From the NCBI RefSeq assembly GCF_026626705.1, contig NZ_JAPNKC010000001.1, forward strand, positions 1,674,001 through 1,738,000: a stretch of 64,000 nucleotides of DNA. The letters are read 5' to 3'. This DNA is from Pyxidicoccus sp. MSG2 (lineage in GTDB: Bacteria > Myxococcota > Myxococcia > Myxococcales > Myxococcaceae). The translations under genes were made by a program, and so were the position numbers. Below are positions 1-7,325 of the stretch, one piece after another. The notes below the pieces were generated by a model. It was not told the DNA's origin and made no database searches. It was given only the letters and a program-made list of their open reading frames with translations. Each line of letters starts with the position of its first letter. Position 1 is the stretch's first letter.

Positions 1-1
1 G

Positions 2-1522
2 GTGAGCTTCCGCACCCTCATCGAGAGCCTGCCGGACCTGATGGCCGTCTTCGACAAGGAGGCGCGCGTGCGCTACGCGAACCTCAAGGTGGCCGCGGCG
101 CTGGGCTACACGGACGTGCGCGAGCTGATTGGCAAGCACATCTCCGACATCATCCCCGCGGAGGACTTCAAGTCGGCGGACGCGCGCATGCACGAGGCGC
201 TGCGCACCGGCCGCGCCGCGCTCCAGGAGCGCCGGCTGCTGCGCAAGGACGGCAGCATCCTCTACGTGGAGTCCACCACCTTCCCCCTGCCCTTCGACGG
301 CGAGGACGCCATCGTCTCCGTGTCGCACGACCTCACCGAGCGCCACCAGATGCAGGCGCGGCTTTTGCTCGCGGAGCGGATGGCGTCGGTGGGCACGCTG
401 GCGGCGGGCGTGGCGCATGAAATCAACAACCCGCTGGCCTACCTCACGGCGAACCTCGCCTTCGCGCGCGAGGAGCTGAGCAACCTCCTGGCGGACGGCA
501 CGCGGGAGCTGGAGCCGAAGCTGGCGGGCTCGGTGGCGGACGCACGGTCCGCGCTCGCCGAGGCGCAGCAGGGCGCGGAGCGGGTGCGCACCATCGTCCG
601 CGACTTGAAGACCTTCAGCCGGGTGGACTCGGCGGACAACACGGACGTGGACGTGCGGCAGGTGCTGGAGTCCACGCTGAACCTGGCGACCACCGAAATC
701 CGCCACCGCGCGCAGTTGGTGAAGCAGTTCGACGAGGTGCCCCGGGTGCGCGCCAACGAGTCGCGCCTGGGCCAGGTGTTCCTCAACCTGCTCGTCAACG
801 CCGCGCAGGCCATTCCCGGCGGCACGCCGGACCGGCACGAAATCCGGGTGGCCACACGCCTGGGCAGCGGCGGCCGGGTGATGGTGGAGGTGGCGGACAC
901 CGGCACGGGCATCCCTTCCGAGCACCTGCCGCGCCTGTTCGACCCCTTCTTCACGACGAAGGAGCCGGGCGTGGGCACCGGGCTCGGGCTGTCCATCTGC
1001 CACAGCCTCGTCGCGGCGCTGGGCGGCGAAATCCACGTGGAGAGCGAGCAGGGCAAGGGCTCCACCTTCCGCGTCCTGCTGCCCGCGTCGAAGCCGGCGG
1101 AGTCGGCCCCCGAAGCGCCTCCGCCCCCGCCGCCCTCCTCGGAGAAGCGGGGCCGGCTGCTGGTGGTGGACGACGAGCCGCTCGTCTGCACCGCGCTGGG
1201 GCGCACGCTGCGGCCCCACCATGACGTGACGCTGTCCACGCGCGCCCAGGAGGCGCTGGAGCGAATCGAGGCCGGCGAGCGCTTCGACGTCGTCTTCTGC
1301 GACCTGATGATGCCGGGCATGAGCGGCATGGACTTCTACTCGGCCCTGAAGGAGCGCTACCCGGAGCAGGCCCGGTGCGTGGTGTTCCTCACCGGCGGCG
1401 CCGTGACGCAGCAGGCCCGCGCCTTCCTGGAGACCGTCCCCAGCCCCCACATCGAGAAGCCCTTCGCCGGGCGGGAGTTGCTCTCCCTGGTGCAGGAGCG
1501 CCTGGGCCGCGCTTCCACATGA
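2..1522 (+). CDS. PAS sensor histidine kinase with C-terminal receiver domain (5' partial)
   Basis: The protein is a cytoplasmic-type hybrid histidine kinase that would sense a signal through a PAS domain and relay phosphate. The PAS domain fills about residues 1-115. The HisKA H-box GVAHEINNPLAYL follows, with the phospho-accepting His at residue 139, then the N-box (LGQVFLNLLVNAAQA) and the ATP-binding DTGTGIP and GTGLGLSI motifs. A Pro-rich linker leads to a receiver domain with the phospho-acceptor in FCDLMMPG (Asp434) and the conserved Lys in EKPF. No membrane segment is visible. The open frame touches the window edge at a GTG, so the true start and any extra upstream sensor domains are unknown. 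No partner response regulator is next to it. Function class is certain; the signal is not known. Confidence 0.9.
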   Translation: MSFRTLIESLPDLMAVFDKEARVRYANLKVAAALGYTDVRELIGKHISDIIPAEDFKSADARMHEALRTGRAALQERRLLRKDGSILYVESTTFPLPFDGEDAIVSVSHDLTERHQMQARLLLAERMASVGTLAAGVAHEINNPLAYLTANLAFAREELSNLLADGTRELEPKLAGSVADARSALAEAQQGAERVRTIVRDLKTFSRVDSADNTDVDVRQVLESTLNLATTEIRHRAQLVKQFDEVPRVRANESRLGQVFLNLLVNAAQAIPGGTPDRHEIRVATRLGSGGRVMVEVADTGTGIPSEHLPRLFDPFFTTKEPGVGTGLGLSICHSLVAALGGEIHVESEQGKGSTFRVLLPASKPAESAPEAPPPPPPSSEKRGRLLVVDDEPLVCTALGRTLRPHHDVTLSTRAQEALERIEAGERFDVVFCDLMMPGMSGMDFYSALKERYPEQARCVVFLTGGAVTQQARAFLETVPSPHIEKPFAGRELLSLVQERLGRAST

Positions 1523-1530
1523 CGCCGCGT

Positions 1531-1559
1531 GCCCTCACACTGCTACGGCGTTTGAGGGC
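1531..1559. terminator. Possible stem-loop between convergent genes
   Basis: A 7-bp inverted repeat (GCCCTCA / TGAGGGC) with a loop of about 15 bases lies just after the kinase stop codon and before the convergent immunity gene. There is no T-run, so a terminator role is only plausible. Confidence 0.25.
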
Positions 1560-1614
1560 CTGATACGTGCGCGGAAACAGCGACATGCTCCCCACATCTC
1601 GAGAGGAGCGGGCG

Positions 1615-2358
1615 TCAAGCCTGCTTTTTCACCTGTAACTCCACGACGCGCGCGGATGCGATCTCCCCGAGGACTCTCCGCAAGGTTCCAACACTATTAC
1701 CTCCGAGGTCGAACGCCCTCCGGTTCCCTGTCCCCGACCTCGGCGTGCCCGTGCACACCATGACCGCATCGGGCCGCTCATACAGTCTGCAGAGCGGGCC
1801 GGTGGGAATCGGTTGGTCGAATCCAAGACGGCTCATCACAGGGTCGAGGTTCGTCAAGAAGTCTGGGGTGTCGCCCTTGAGGCTGCCGCTGCTGGTGTGC
1901 GCCGCCCTGTCGATGCGGAACAGGGAGAGCGCCCCCCACGCAAGCATCTCCCGCAGCGTCTCGAAGGCGTCGGTCAACTCCGTGCCGCGAGCTTCGCGCG
2001 AAGTGACCATGGCATCGTTTCGTGCCAGCGCCTTGAAGTCGTAGAAGAGATGCAGCGGCATCATCTCATCGGACTCGTAGGCGATGAGCAGGAAGCGGGG
2101 ATCGGGCTTGACCCGCTTCTGGGCATAACACGCCAGCACGCGCTCGGCCGAGAAGTCCAGGGTGGGGTAGGCCAAGGGTCCCATGCTCTGGCCCATGCGG
2201 CTCAGGAACCAGCGGTAGAACGGAGGCAGGGGGCGGCCGGCAATCCGCTCGATCTTCTCAATCGTGGAAGGCACGGAGCCCCGCCACTGCTCCGCGAGCC
2301 CAGGGACGGTCCGCAGCAGCAGACTCTCCATCTGGGGCTCTACTTCTGGTGTTGGCAT
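1615..2358 (-). CDS. SMI1/KNR4-like protein, probable immunity protein of the adjacent PAAR-like toxin
   Basis: This 247-residue protein has the look of the SMI1/KNR4 (SUKH) superfamily: an N-terminal helix followed by a segment (IEKIERIAGRPLPPFYRWFL) typical of the family entry motif, then alternating aromatic strands. SUKH proteins are common immunity proteins of polymorphic toxins. The ATG at 2358 was chosen because it overlaps the end of the upstream toxin gene by 19 bp, which is usual for toxin-immunity pairs; a longer frame upstream would run far into the toxin gene. It is the last gene of the minus-strand operon 5581 to 1615. The family assignment is by eye and the immunity role rests on position. 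Confidence 0.7.
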   Translation of the reverse strand: MPTPEVEPQMESLLLRTVPGLAEQWRGSVPSTIEKIERIAGRPLPPFYRWFLSRMGQSMGPLAYPTLDFSAERVLACYAQKRVKPDPRFLLIAYESDEMMPLHLFYDFKALARNDAMVTSREARGTELTDAFETLREMLAWGALSLFRIDRAAHTSSGSLKGDTPDFLTNLDPVMSRLGFDQPIPTGPLCRLYERPDAVMVCTGTPRSGTGNRRAFDLGGNSVGTLRRVLGEIASARVVELQVKKQA

Positions 2359-3512
2359 TGCCTCTCCTGCACTTCCGGACAGATCATCATCGGGAGCAGG
2401 ACACAACAGGTGCCGCACGGCGGGACCGTCTGCCCATGGTCGAATGGACCTGCGACCACCGTGCCGCTCGCCCTGTCCCGGAACTTGATGTTCCCACGGG
2501 TCGGCCTGCCCTCGGGATGGAACCACTGCTCGGTGATGCCACCAGCGAAGGCCTTGTCCTGCATCACGAGCAAGAGCGCTTTGGGGGCGGCACAGCGTCC
2601 CGGCGGGTAGGCGGCAGGTAGCTGCGGATTGCGACGAAACTTCTGGAACTCCTTGTTGGCGTCCACCCAGACGGCTTTCACGTCGTCCGCGCGCTCCTTG
2701 AACCGTCTTGTGAGGAACTTGAAAACCCCATTGCGCGTGGTGACGCCGTCCGCATCGTTCTCGGCGTCCTCGTCCTCATTTTCTTGTTCCTCTTCCTCCT
2801 CCTTCGGGGTCTGGGCGTGGTGCCATCCGAGCTCTTCCGCGCTGGCACAGAAGTCATCGTCCGTCTCACCCGAGCGCTCGGCATAGTGCTTCGCCTTGCA
2901 CCTGCACTGGACGACTCCGAGCATCGTAGCGGTCGGGTACTCCCTCTTGACGAGCTTCTTGGCCAGCCGCTCGGCATTGACCTTGGTCGCCTTCGTCTCC
3001 TTGATGGCGCCCTGCTTGCCATGCGACTTCTTGCACAGCGGGCACTTGTCATCTCCGGTGACGAAGATGACAGGCCCGGGGGACTGGACCACGCCCAGCA
3101 TCGTCGCCGCGTTGGCGGGGCTCCCGCTCGGTCCGCAGTTGTTGAGCATGGGGTCACCGAGCAACTGGACGTTCTTCCCGTCGAACTTCACGTCCATGGA
3201 GCCGGGGCCCAGGAAGCTGGTGGGGCCTTCCACGTTGGCGGAGACGATGCCACCGCCCGTCCCCTTGCTGGCCACGTCGCCCATGGAGCCGAAGGTGGCG
3301 CCCTGGATGGCGACCCTCTTCCCCGCGATGGTAACCGTCTTGGAGTACTTCTTCGGGTCTGTTCCGCTCTTCCCGATGTTGGGCAGCGGCGTCGGGACGA
3401 ACGGCGCCGGGGGCCCCGGCATCTTGCATACATTGGGCAGCGTCGCTGCGGCGATGCCGCTGCTACCTTCCGTCACGGGTGTCTTCGGTGCGTTGACTGA
3501 GACCTTCGGCAT
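2340..3512 (-). CDS. DUF4150 (PAAR-like) protein with deaminase-like C-terminal toxin tip
   Basis: Residues 1-145 form a DUF4150/PAAR-like domain: a Pro-rich opening, repeated GxxVxIxG strands (AGKRVAIQGATFGSMGD) and GDPMLNNCGPSGSPANAATMLG. PAAR-like proteins cap the type VI secretion spike and carry effectors. The middle (150-235) has Cys pairs CPLC (157-160) and CRC (203-205), a candidate zinc site. A very acidic linker (236-257) precedes a tip of about 130 residues with GRCAAPKAL (Cys307) and PPCGTC (Cys366, Cys369), the spacing of a cytidine-deaminase-like fold. The usual catalytic Glu after the first Cys is replaced by Ala, so activity is uncertain. It lies 12 bp downstream of the thiolase-like gene and overlaps the SMI1-like gene. 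The PAAR-like call is strong; the toxin fold is an inference. Confidence 0.75.
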   Translation of the reverse strand: MPKVSVNAPKTPVTEGSSGIAAATLPNVCKMPGPPAPFVPTPLPNIGKSGTDPKKYSKTVTIAGKRVAIQGATFGSMGDVASKGTGGGIVSANVEGPTSFLGPGSMDVKFDGKNVQLLGDPMLNNCGPSGSPANAATMLGVVQSPGPVIFVTGDDKCPLCKKSHGKQGAIKETKATKVNAERLAKKLVKREYPTATMLGVVQCRCKAKHYAERSGETDDDFCASAEELGWHHAQTPKEEEEEQENEDEDAENDADGVTTRNGVFKFLTRRFKERADDVKAVWVDANKEFQKFRRNPQLPAAYPPGRCAAPKALLLVMQDKAFAGGITEQWFHPEGRPTRGNIKFRDRASGTVVAGPFDHGQTVPPCGTCCVLLPMMICPEVQERQCQHQK

Positions 3513-3524
3513 GGAAGTGGCTCC

Positions 3525-4574
3525 CTAGGGCACTCGTGGATCCTGCAGCAACATCGCCCCACGCAGGCCGCCATCCGAGCCTGCTATCACCATGGCCCGC
3601 GGGCCTCGCGCGTACCCCCGGGCGAATGCCCGGACCGCCAGGACGCCCCCGAGCGCTCCGGACGCGGCACCGACATCCCCCCAGCAACTGCTCGGAGCCT
3701 TGTAGCCGGTGGACTTCCAGACCGATGGCGTCCGCAGCACGACGAAGCCCCACTCCTCGCTTCGGTAGCGCTCGCCATTGATGTCCGTATACAGGTCGTC
3801 GATCGCTTCGCGGGGCAGTTCGAGCCCCATGACGGCATCCTCGACGACCTGGGTCATCCCGACGCCAAACGAGCCCGTGCTGCTGTCGCGAAGCTGGCAC
3901 TCCCGCGCGGTGTGCGCTCCCCGCACGACGGCCAGCCGAGGCAGCCCCCGGCGGCGCCGCGGCCCGGCGCTCATCAGCGCCAGACAGCCGGCGCCCTCGC
4001 CAGGCGTGAAGCCACTGCGAACCCCCGGCTGCGCGAACCGGCGGGCCTGCTCCAGCCAGAGGAACGTCTCCGTGTGGTGGTAGCTGTCGGCGCCCGCCAC
4101 CAGGAACAGGTGGTCCCTGCCATCTGCACACTCCCGCAGGGCCTGCTCTACCGCCCGGAGCGCTCCCGCATGGCCGCGCCCGGCGAGCACGATGCGCGCG
4201 CCGGAACTCTTCCCGCGATAACGGGCCTCCACGGCGTTGACCAGCCAGTCCTCGTCCTCCTCCGAGAACCCGGGGCGGACCTCCGGGCACGACAGCAGCA
4301 CGCTGAGCCGACCCCGCTGGAGCGCTTCCGGGCCCAGCTGGGCCTCGACCTCATCCAGCGCACTCTCAAGCAGCGGCAGGAGCCGCTCCCGCCCTTCCAG
4401 CTTCGGGTCGAGCAGTCCGTCCGAGGCAAGCACCACGGGCTCGCCCTGGGCGTCGGCGAAGGGGTACTCGGCGTAGCGGGAGATGCCAGCGCGCACGGCC
4501 GCGGCGCTGCTCTCCGCAGTATACCCAACGGGGGTTCGCGCACCGACCGCAACGACTTCGAGGGAGGCGCTCAT
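3525..4574 (-). CDS. Thiolase/ketoacyl-synthase-fold protein of a T6SS effector operon, probably inactive
   Basis: This 349-residue protein keeps the scaffold of beta-ketoacyl synthases: a family-like GFTPGEGAGCLALM segment, a nucleophile-elbow-like stretch (VLAGRGHAGALRAVEQAL) and a late Gly-rich motif (WGDVGAASGALGG). The elbow lacks the catalytic Cys, and the region corresponding to NxHGT reads YTDINGE, so the Cys-His-His triad appears lost. The ATG at 4574 overlaps the stop of the DUF2169 gene (ATGA), which shows translational coupling. Such proteins recur beside DUF2169 and DUF4150 genes in myxobacterial and proteobacterial T6SS effector operons. A structural or effector-loading role is an inference. 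Confidence 0.7.
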   Translation of the reverse strand: MSASLEVVAVGARTPVGYTAESSAAAVRAGISRYAEYPFADAQGEPVVLASDGLLDPKLEGRERLLPLLESALDEVEAQLGPEALQRGRLSVLLSCPEVRPGFSEEDEDWLVNAVEARYRGKSSGARIVLAGRGHAGALRAVEQALRECADGRDHLFLVAGADSYHHTETFLWLEQARRFAQPGVRSGFTPGEGAGCLALMSAGPRRRRGLPRLAVVRGAHTARECQLRDSSTGSFGVGMTQVVEDAVMGLELPREAIDDLYTDINGERYRSEEWGFVVLRTPSVWKSTGYKAPSSCWGDVGAASGALGGVLAVRAFARGYARGPRAMVIAGSDGGLRGAMLLQDPRVP

Positions 4575-5581
4575 TCCTCCTCCCCCAGCTCGGCAATCTC
4601 CGTCTCGTCGAGATAGTCCGCATCCGGCGCGGGGACACACAGCGTGCCCTGCCACACCAGCGAGAGGCGCCTGACTTCAGGCTCCACGAGGACCGTGGTC
4701 AGGCGTGCGCCATGCTCCTCGCTCCGCCGTCCCACGTGCGTGGTGAAGCCAGGCGAGATTCGGGGAAGCTCGAAGCGCAGGACGCCTTCGGGCGTCATGT
4801 TCACCAACTCGACCCGCTCGCCGCCAGTGAGGGGCACGTCGAGCCGCTGGTCCCTGGGGGCGCTCAGCGCGAAGGCGGGGTCGTAGTCATCGGGGAGCAG
4901 GGGCTTCTTCGTGCGCTCCCACCGGGCGTCATACGTTCCCGCGAGCTTGCGCCGCGGCATCCAAGCGGAGTCGATAGGACCGAACCCCGCCGGGCCTCGG
5001 GCCGCCGGGTCGCCACTGGGATACTCGATGGTGTGGGCGGGCTTGCCCTCCAGATGGGCATTGAGTGTCGCGAAGCCGCGCCCGATGGGATTCCGCTCGT
5101 CGAGCCGATGCTTGCTGGGGTCGGAGTCCGTCAGGTCGTAGCCCCCGAACGCGGCTTCATAGCGAATGGGGCTCGTGGTGAAGGGCTGGGGCCGGCGCAT
5201 CGACACCCCCAGCAGCCCCCGAGAGTAGGTGCGCAGCCCGTGCACGAGCAGAACCTTGTGGAGCGGTCCGAGCCTCAGCGAGACCGGCACCGTCTCGGCG
5301 GGCTTGCCGCGAGGCGCGTGCGCGCAGGCGTCGAGCAGCACCTCCGTGCCCGGCTTTTGCGCCAGCAGGTCCGAGTCGTAGCGCAAGCTCGACTGGCCGG
5401 GCTCACCGAAGTACTCAGGCATCAGCACGGGAGGAAGCTGCTCGTCCGCCAGGACGAGCCGGCCCCCGGGTGCGATGATGAACGTCGCCTTGACCGCGAC
5501 GATCCACCAGTGGAGTCCGTCCTTGTCCCGCGTCCAGTTGCGCTCCGCGGCATACGGTGTCCGGTTCTTGAGCGCCCACAT
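4571..5581 (-). CDS. DUF2169 domain protein, T6SS effector accessory
   Basis: The 336-residue protein begins WALKNRTPYAAERNWTRDKDG and continues with the HWWIVAVKATF segment characteristic of DUF2169. It then shows a body rich in beta strands (PEYFGEPGQSSLRYDSDL, YEAAFGGYDLT, NPIGRGF). DUF2169 proteins are encoded next to PAAR/DUF4150 effectors and are thought to help effector loading or folding. It is the first gene of the four-gene minus-strand unit and overlaps the thiolase-like gene by 4 bp. The upstream gap (5582-5816) is shared with a divergent gene and would hold the operon promoter, though no clear box was recognised. No VgrG or other T6SS core gene is present in the window. Confidence 0.85.
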   Translation of the reverse strand: MWALKNRTPYAAERNWTRDKDGLHWWIVAVKATFIIAPGGRLVLADEQLPPVLMPEYFGEPGQSSLRYDSDLLAQKPGTEVLLDACAHAPRGKPAETVPVSLRLGPLHKVLLVHGLRTYSRGLLGVSMRRPQPFTTSPIRYEAAFGGYDLTDSDPSKHRLDERNPIGRGFATLNAHLEGKPAHTIEYPSGDPAARGPAGFGPIDSAWMPRRKLAGTYDARWERTKKPLLPDDYDPAFALSAPRDQRLDVPLTGGERVELVNMTPEGVLRFELPRISPGFTTHVGRRSEEHGARLTTVLVEPEVRRLSLVWQGTLCVPAPDADYLDETEIAELGEEE

Positions 5582-5816
5582 AAGTCAGCCCAGCGCCAAC
5601 CCGTGGCGTGGCAATTCTCCCCCTGAATCAGTCCATGGAGCCTATTGGCAAAGCGCCTGTTGAGTGAAGCAGCATGGGCTGACACGGTAGGAGCGCTGGC
5701 GGAAGTCAGACGAGCACGGAAAAGCGGTGCCCCCTCGACCCCGGCGCAAGTCTTCACCTTTGAACCACTCGTTTCATGGAAGCTTGCCAACGCGACTTGT
5801 CACCGAGAACAGCTCC

Positions 5817-6848
5817 ATGAACCCGCCGCCCCCTCGTTACGATGGCCCGTTTGACGTCTTCTTCGCGCAGTTCATTGAGCCCAACCTGCCGGCTCCCGAG
5901 GTCGTCCGGGAACTGCACGCGGATCTTCGTCGCTATGTCGAGGAGCGGGACCCCATCTTCTTCCTCCGCCAGATTCCCGGAGTTGAGCGATGGCGACGAA
6001 TGGGCAACCCCATCCCCCTTCAAGCAGCATCGGGCGAGCGGGTCGCGTTCACCGACAATTCTCCACAGTGGGCACTCCACGCACTCGCCTACAGAAACGC
6101 GCTACCTCAAGGGTCTGGATTTTCTGATTGGCTCAGGCAACGAATGCCCTGCCACATGTTCGACATCCGCAGGGACGAGCTCGGCGAGACGTTGAACGAC
6201 TCCGGGTGGCACGCGGCTCACATCTTCGAGGTCAAGAACGGGGACACCACCTGGAGGACCTGGGGCCGTGACGAGTTGGTCCGGCGTTTCATCCGGAATG
6301 TCCATCCCTGCAATCTGCTTCTACTGTCCAAGAGCGACTGGCAACGCGTGGGGAGGCAGGCAGATCTGCTGGCCTTTGCTGTAAATCTCTATCGGGAGCG
6401 TTACGGCAGCGTCCTTGAGGAGGCGCGCGCGTTGATGAGCGCCGTTGCGCCGGAATCCGGCGGCGTTCCGACCATTCGGTACGAAGCGGCGGCCACCGCC
6501 CCCAACGCGGCTCCCAACACCCTGGTTCTGAGCGAAACCGCGACGGGGCGCATCCACATCCGTGAGTTCGGAGTCCGGGTCACTGGCCTGGACGGGCAGG
6601 ACAGGTTCTCGGTCGCGGTCGAGCTCCTCAATGGAACGGTCTTTGGGCCGTTGAATGACGTTTCAGCGCGAGACCTGTTCTCACGCCTGGATGTCAACGG
6701 CGAGGACTTCCGGAACAACAAGTACCACTCGACCGATTACTTTTTCGTCGAAGGCGAGAGCCTCCGGGGCAGAACCCGTTGCGCACATCATCTGGCGGAA
6801 CGGCTGAACGCGCTGCGACGCGGAACAGCAGCCTGCGCTGCTTGGTGA
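5817..6848 (+). CDS. Hypothetical protein, divergent from the T6SS effector operon
   Basis: This 343-residue protein is not recognised. The ATG at 5817 (MNPPPPRYDG) was preferred over an upstream in-frame ATG because the intervening residues look non-coding. It is predicted soluble, with no signal peptide or membrane segment. It has a Trp/His-rich stretch (GWHAAHIFEVKNGD, then RNVHPCNLLLLSK) near residues 140-185 that could be a catalytic or binding core. The last third is basic and Arg-rich. Codon third positions are less GC-rich than in most neighbours, suggesting accessory or recently acquired DNA. It could be an effector or defence protein given its place beside the toxin operon, but no function is claimed. 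Confidence 0.6.
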   Translation: MNPPPPRYDGPFDVFFAQFIEPNLPAPEVVRELHADLRRYVEERDPIFFLRQIPGVERWRRMGNPIPLQAASGERVAFTDNSPQWALHALAYRNALPQGSGFSDWLRQRMPCHMFDIRRDELGETLNDSGWHAAHIFEVKNGDTTWRTWGRDELVRRFIRNVHPCNLLLLSKSDWQRVGRQADLLAFAVNLYRERYGSVLEEARALMSAVAPESGGVPTIRYEAAATAPNAAPNTLVLSETATGRIHIREFGVRVTGLDGQDRFSVAVELLNGTVFGPLNDVSARDLFSRLDVNGEDFRNNKYHSTDYFFVEGESLRGRTRCAHHLAERLNALRRGTAACAAW

Positions 6849-7325
6849 GAAGGAACCGATCCCGCCAAGACGCATGGGGCGCATGGGCCCAATCCGGGGA
6901 GGACGGCTAGTACAGCGCCGGGGCTGCTGCCGGGTGACCCGCGTGCAGTGCTGGGCACGCGATTCGGGACTCGACCGAGCGCCTGGGCCGCGCGGCGACG
7001 TAGCACCCGCCGTCACCCGGAGTCCGAGTCCGCTTGTGGAAGATTTGGACAGTCCTGTCCGCGGGCTGTCCCTGTCGTCCCCAGCCCCGATGACGCGGCA
7101 GTCCGTAATGCCGGAATCCGTTTGAGGCTCAACTGGATTGCACGGCCGGCCCCTGGAAATCCCATGGGTTCGGGCTGCCTCCGGGTGTCCCGTGACGCGC
7201 TGGTACGCGGGTTGCTCAGGCCCTGACGCGCTGCACCGCCAGTGTGGTGCGGCATGAGGTCGGGCGGAGTGTCCGAAGGACCGGGGGGTCGTTCGACGTA
7301 CCGGTTCATTCGGAGGCATCGGGTC
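6849..7325. other. Intergenic region upstream of opgG
   Basis: About 477 bases carry no convincing gene. Short open frames occur on both strands but lack codon bias and recognisable proteins. The right end holds a sigma-54-like promoter (7201-7216) and a long leader to opgG. The sequence between 6900 and 7100 has several short repeats of CCGGGTGACCCG or ACCCGGAGTCC type, but no clear hairpin or RNA gene was identified. Confidence 0.5.
7201..7216 (+). promoter_or_regulatory. Candidate sigma-54 promoter of the opgG-opgH operon
   Basis: The sequence TGGTACGCGGGTTGCT matches the sigma-54 consensus TGGCACG-N4-TTGCW with one mismatch and exact -24/-12 spacing. It lies about 110 bases upstream of the chosen opgG start, in a gap with no other gene, and points into the operon. 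Sigma-54 promoters are widespread in Myxococcus. An activator site was not identified. Confidence 0.5.

Noticed and set aside
1615..2526. Longer start for the SMI1-like gene at 2526
   Set aside because: The added 56 residues lie wholly inside the toxin gene in another frame and look non-coding.
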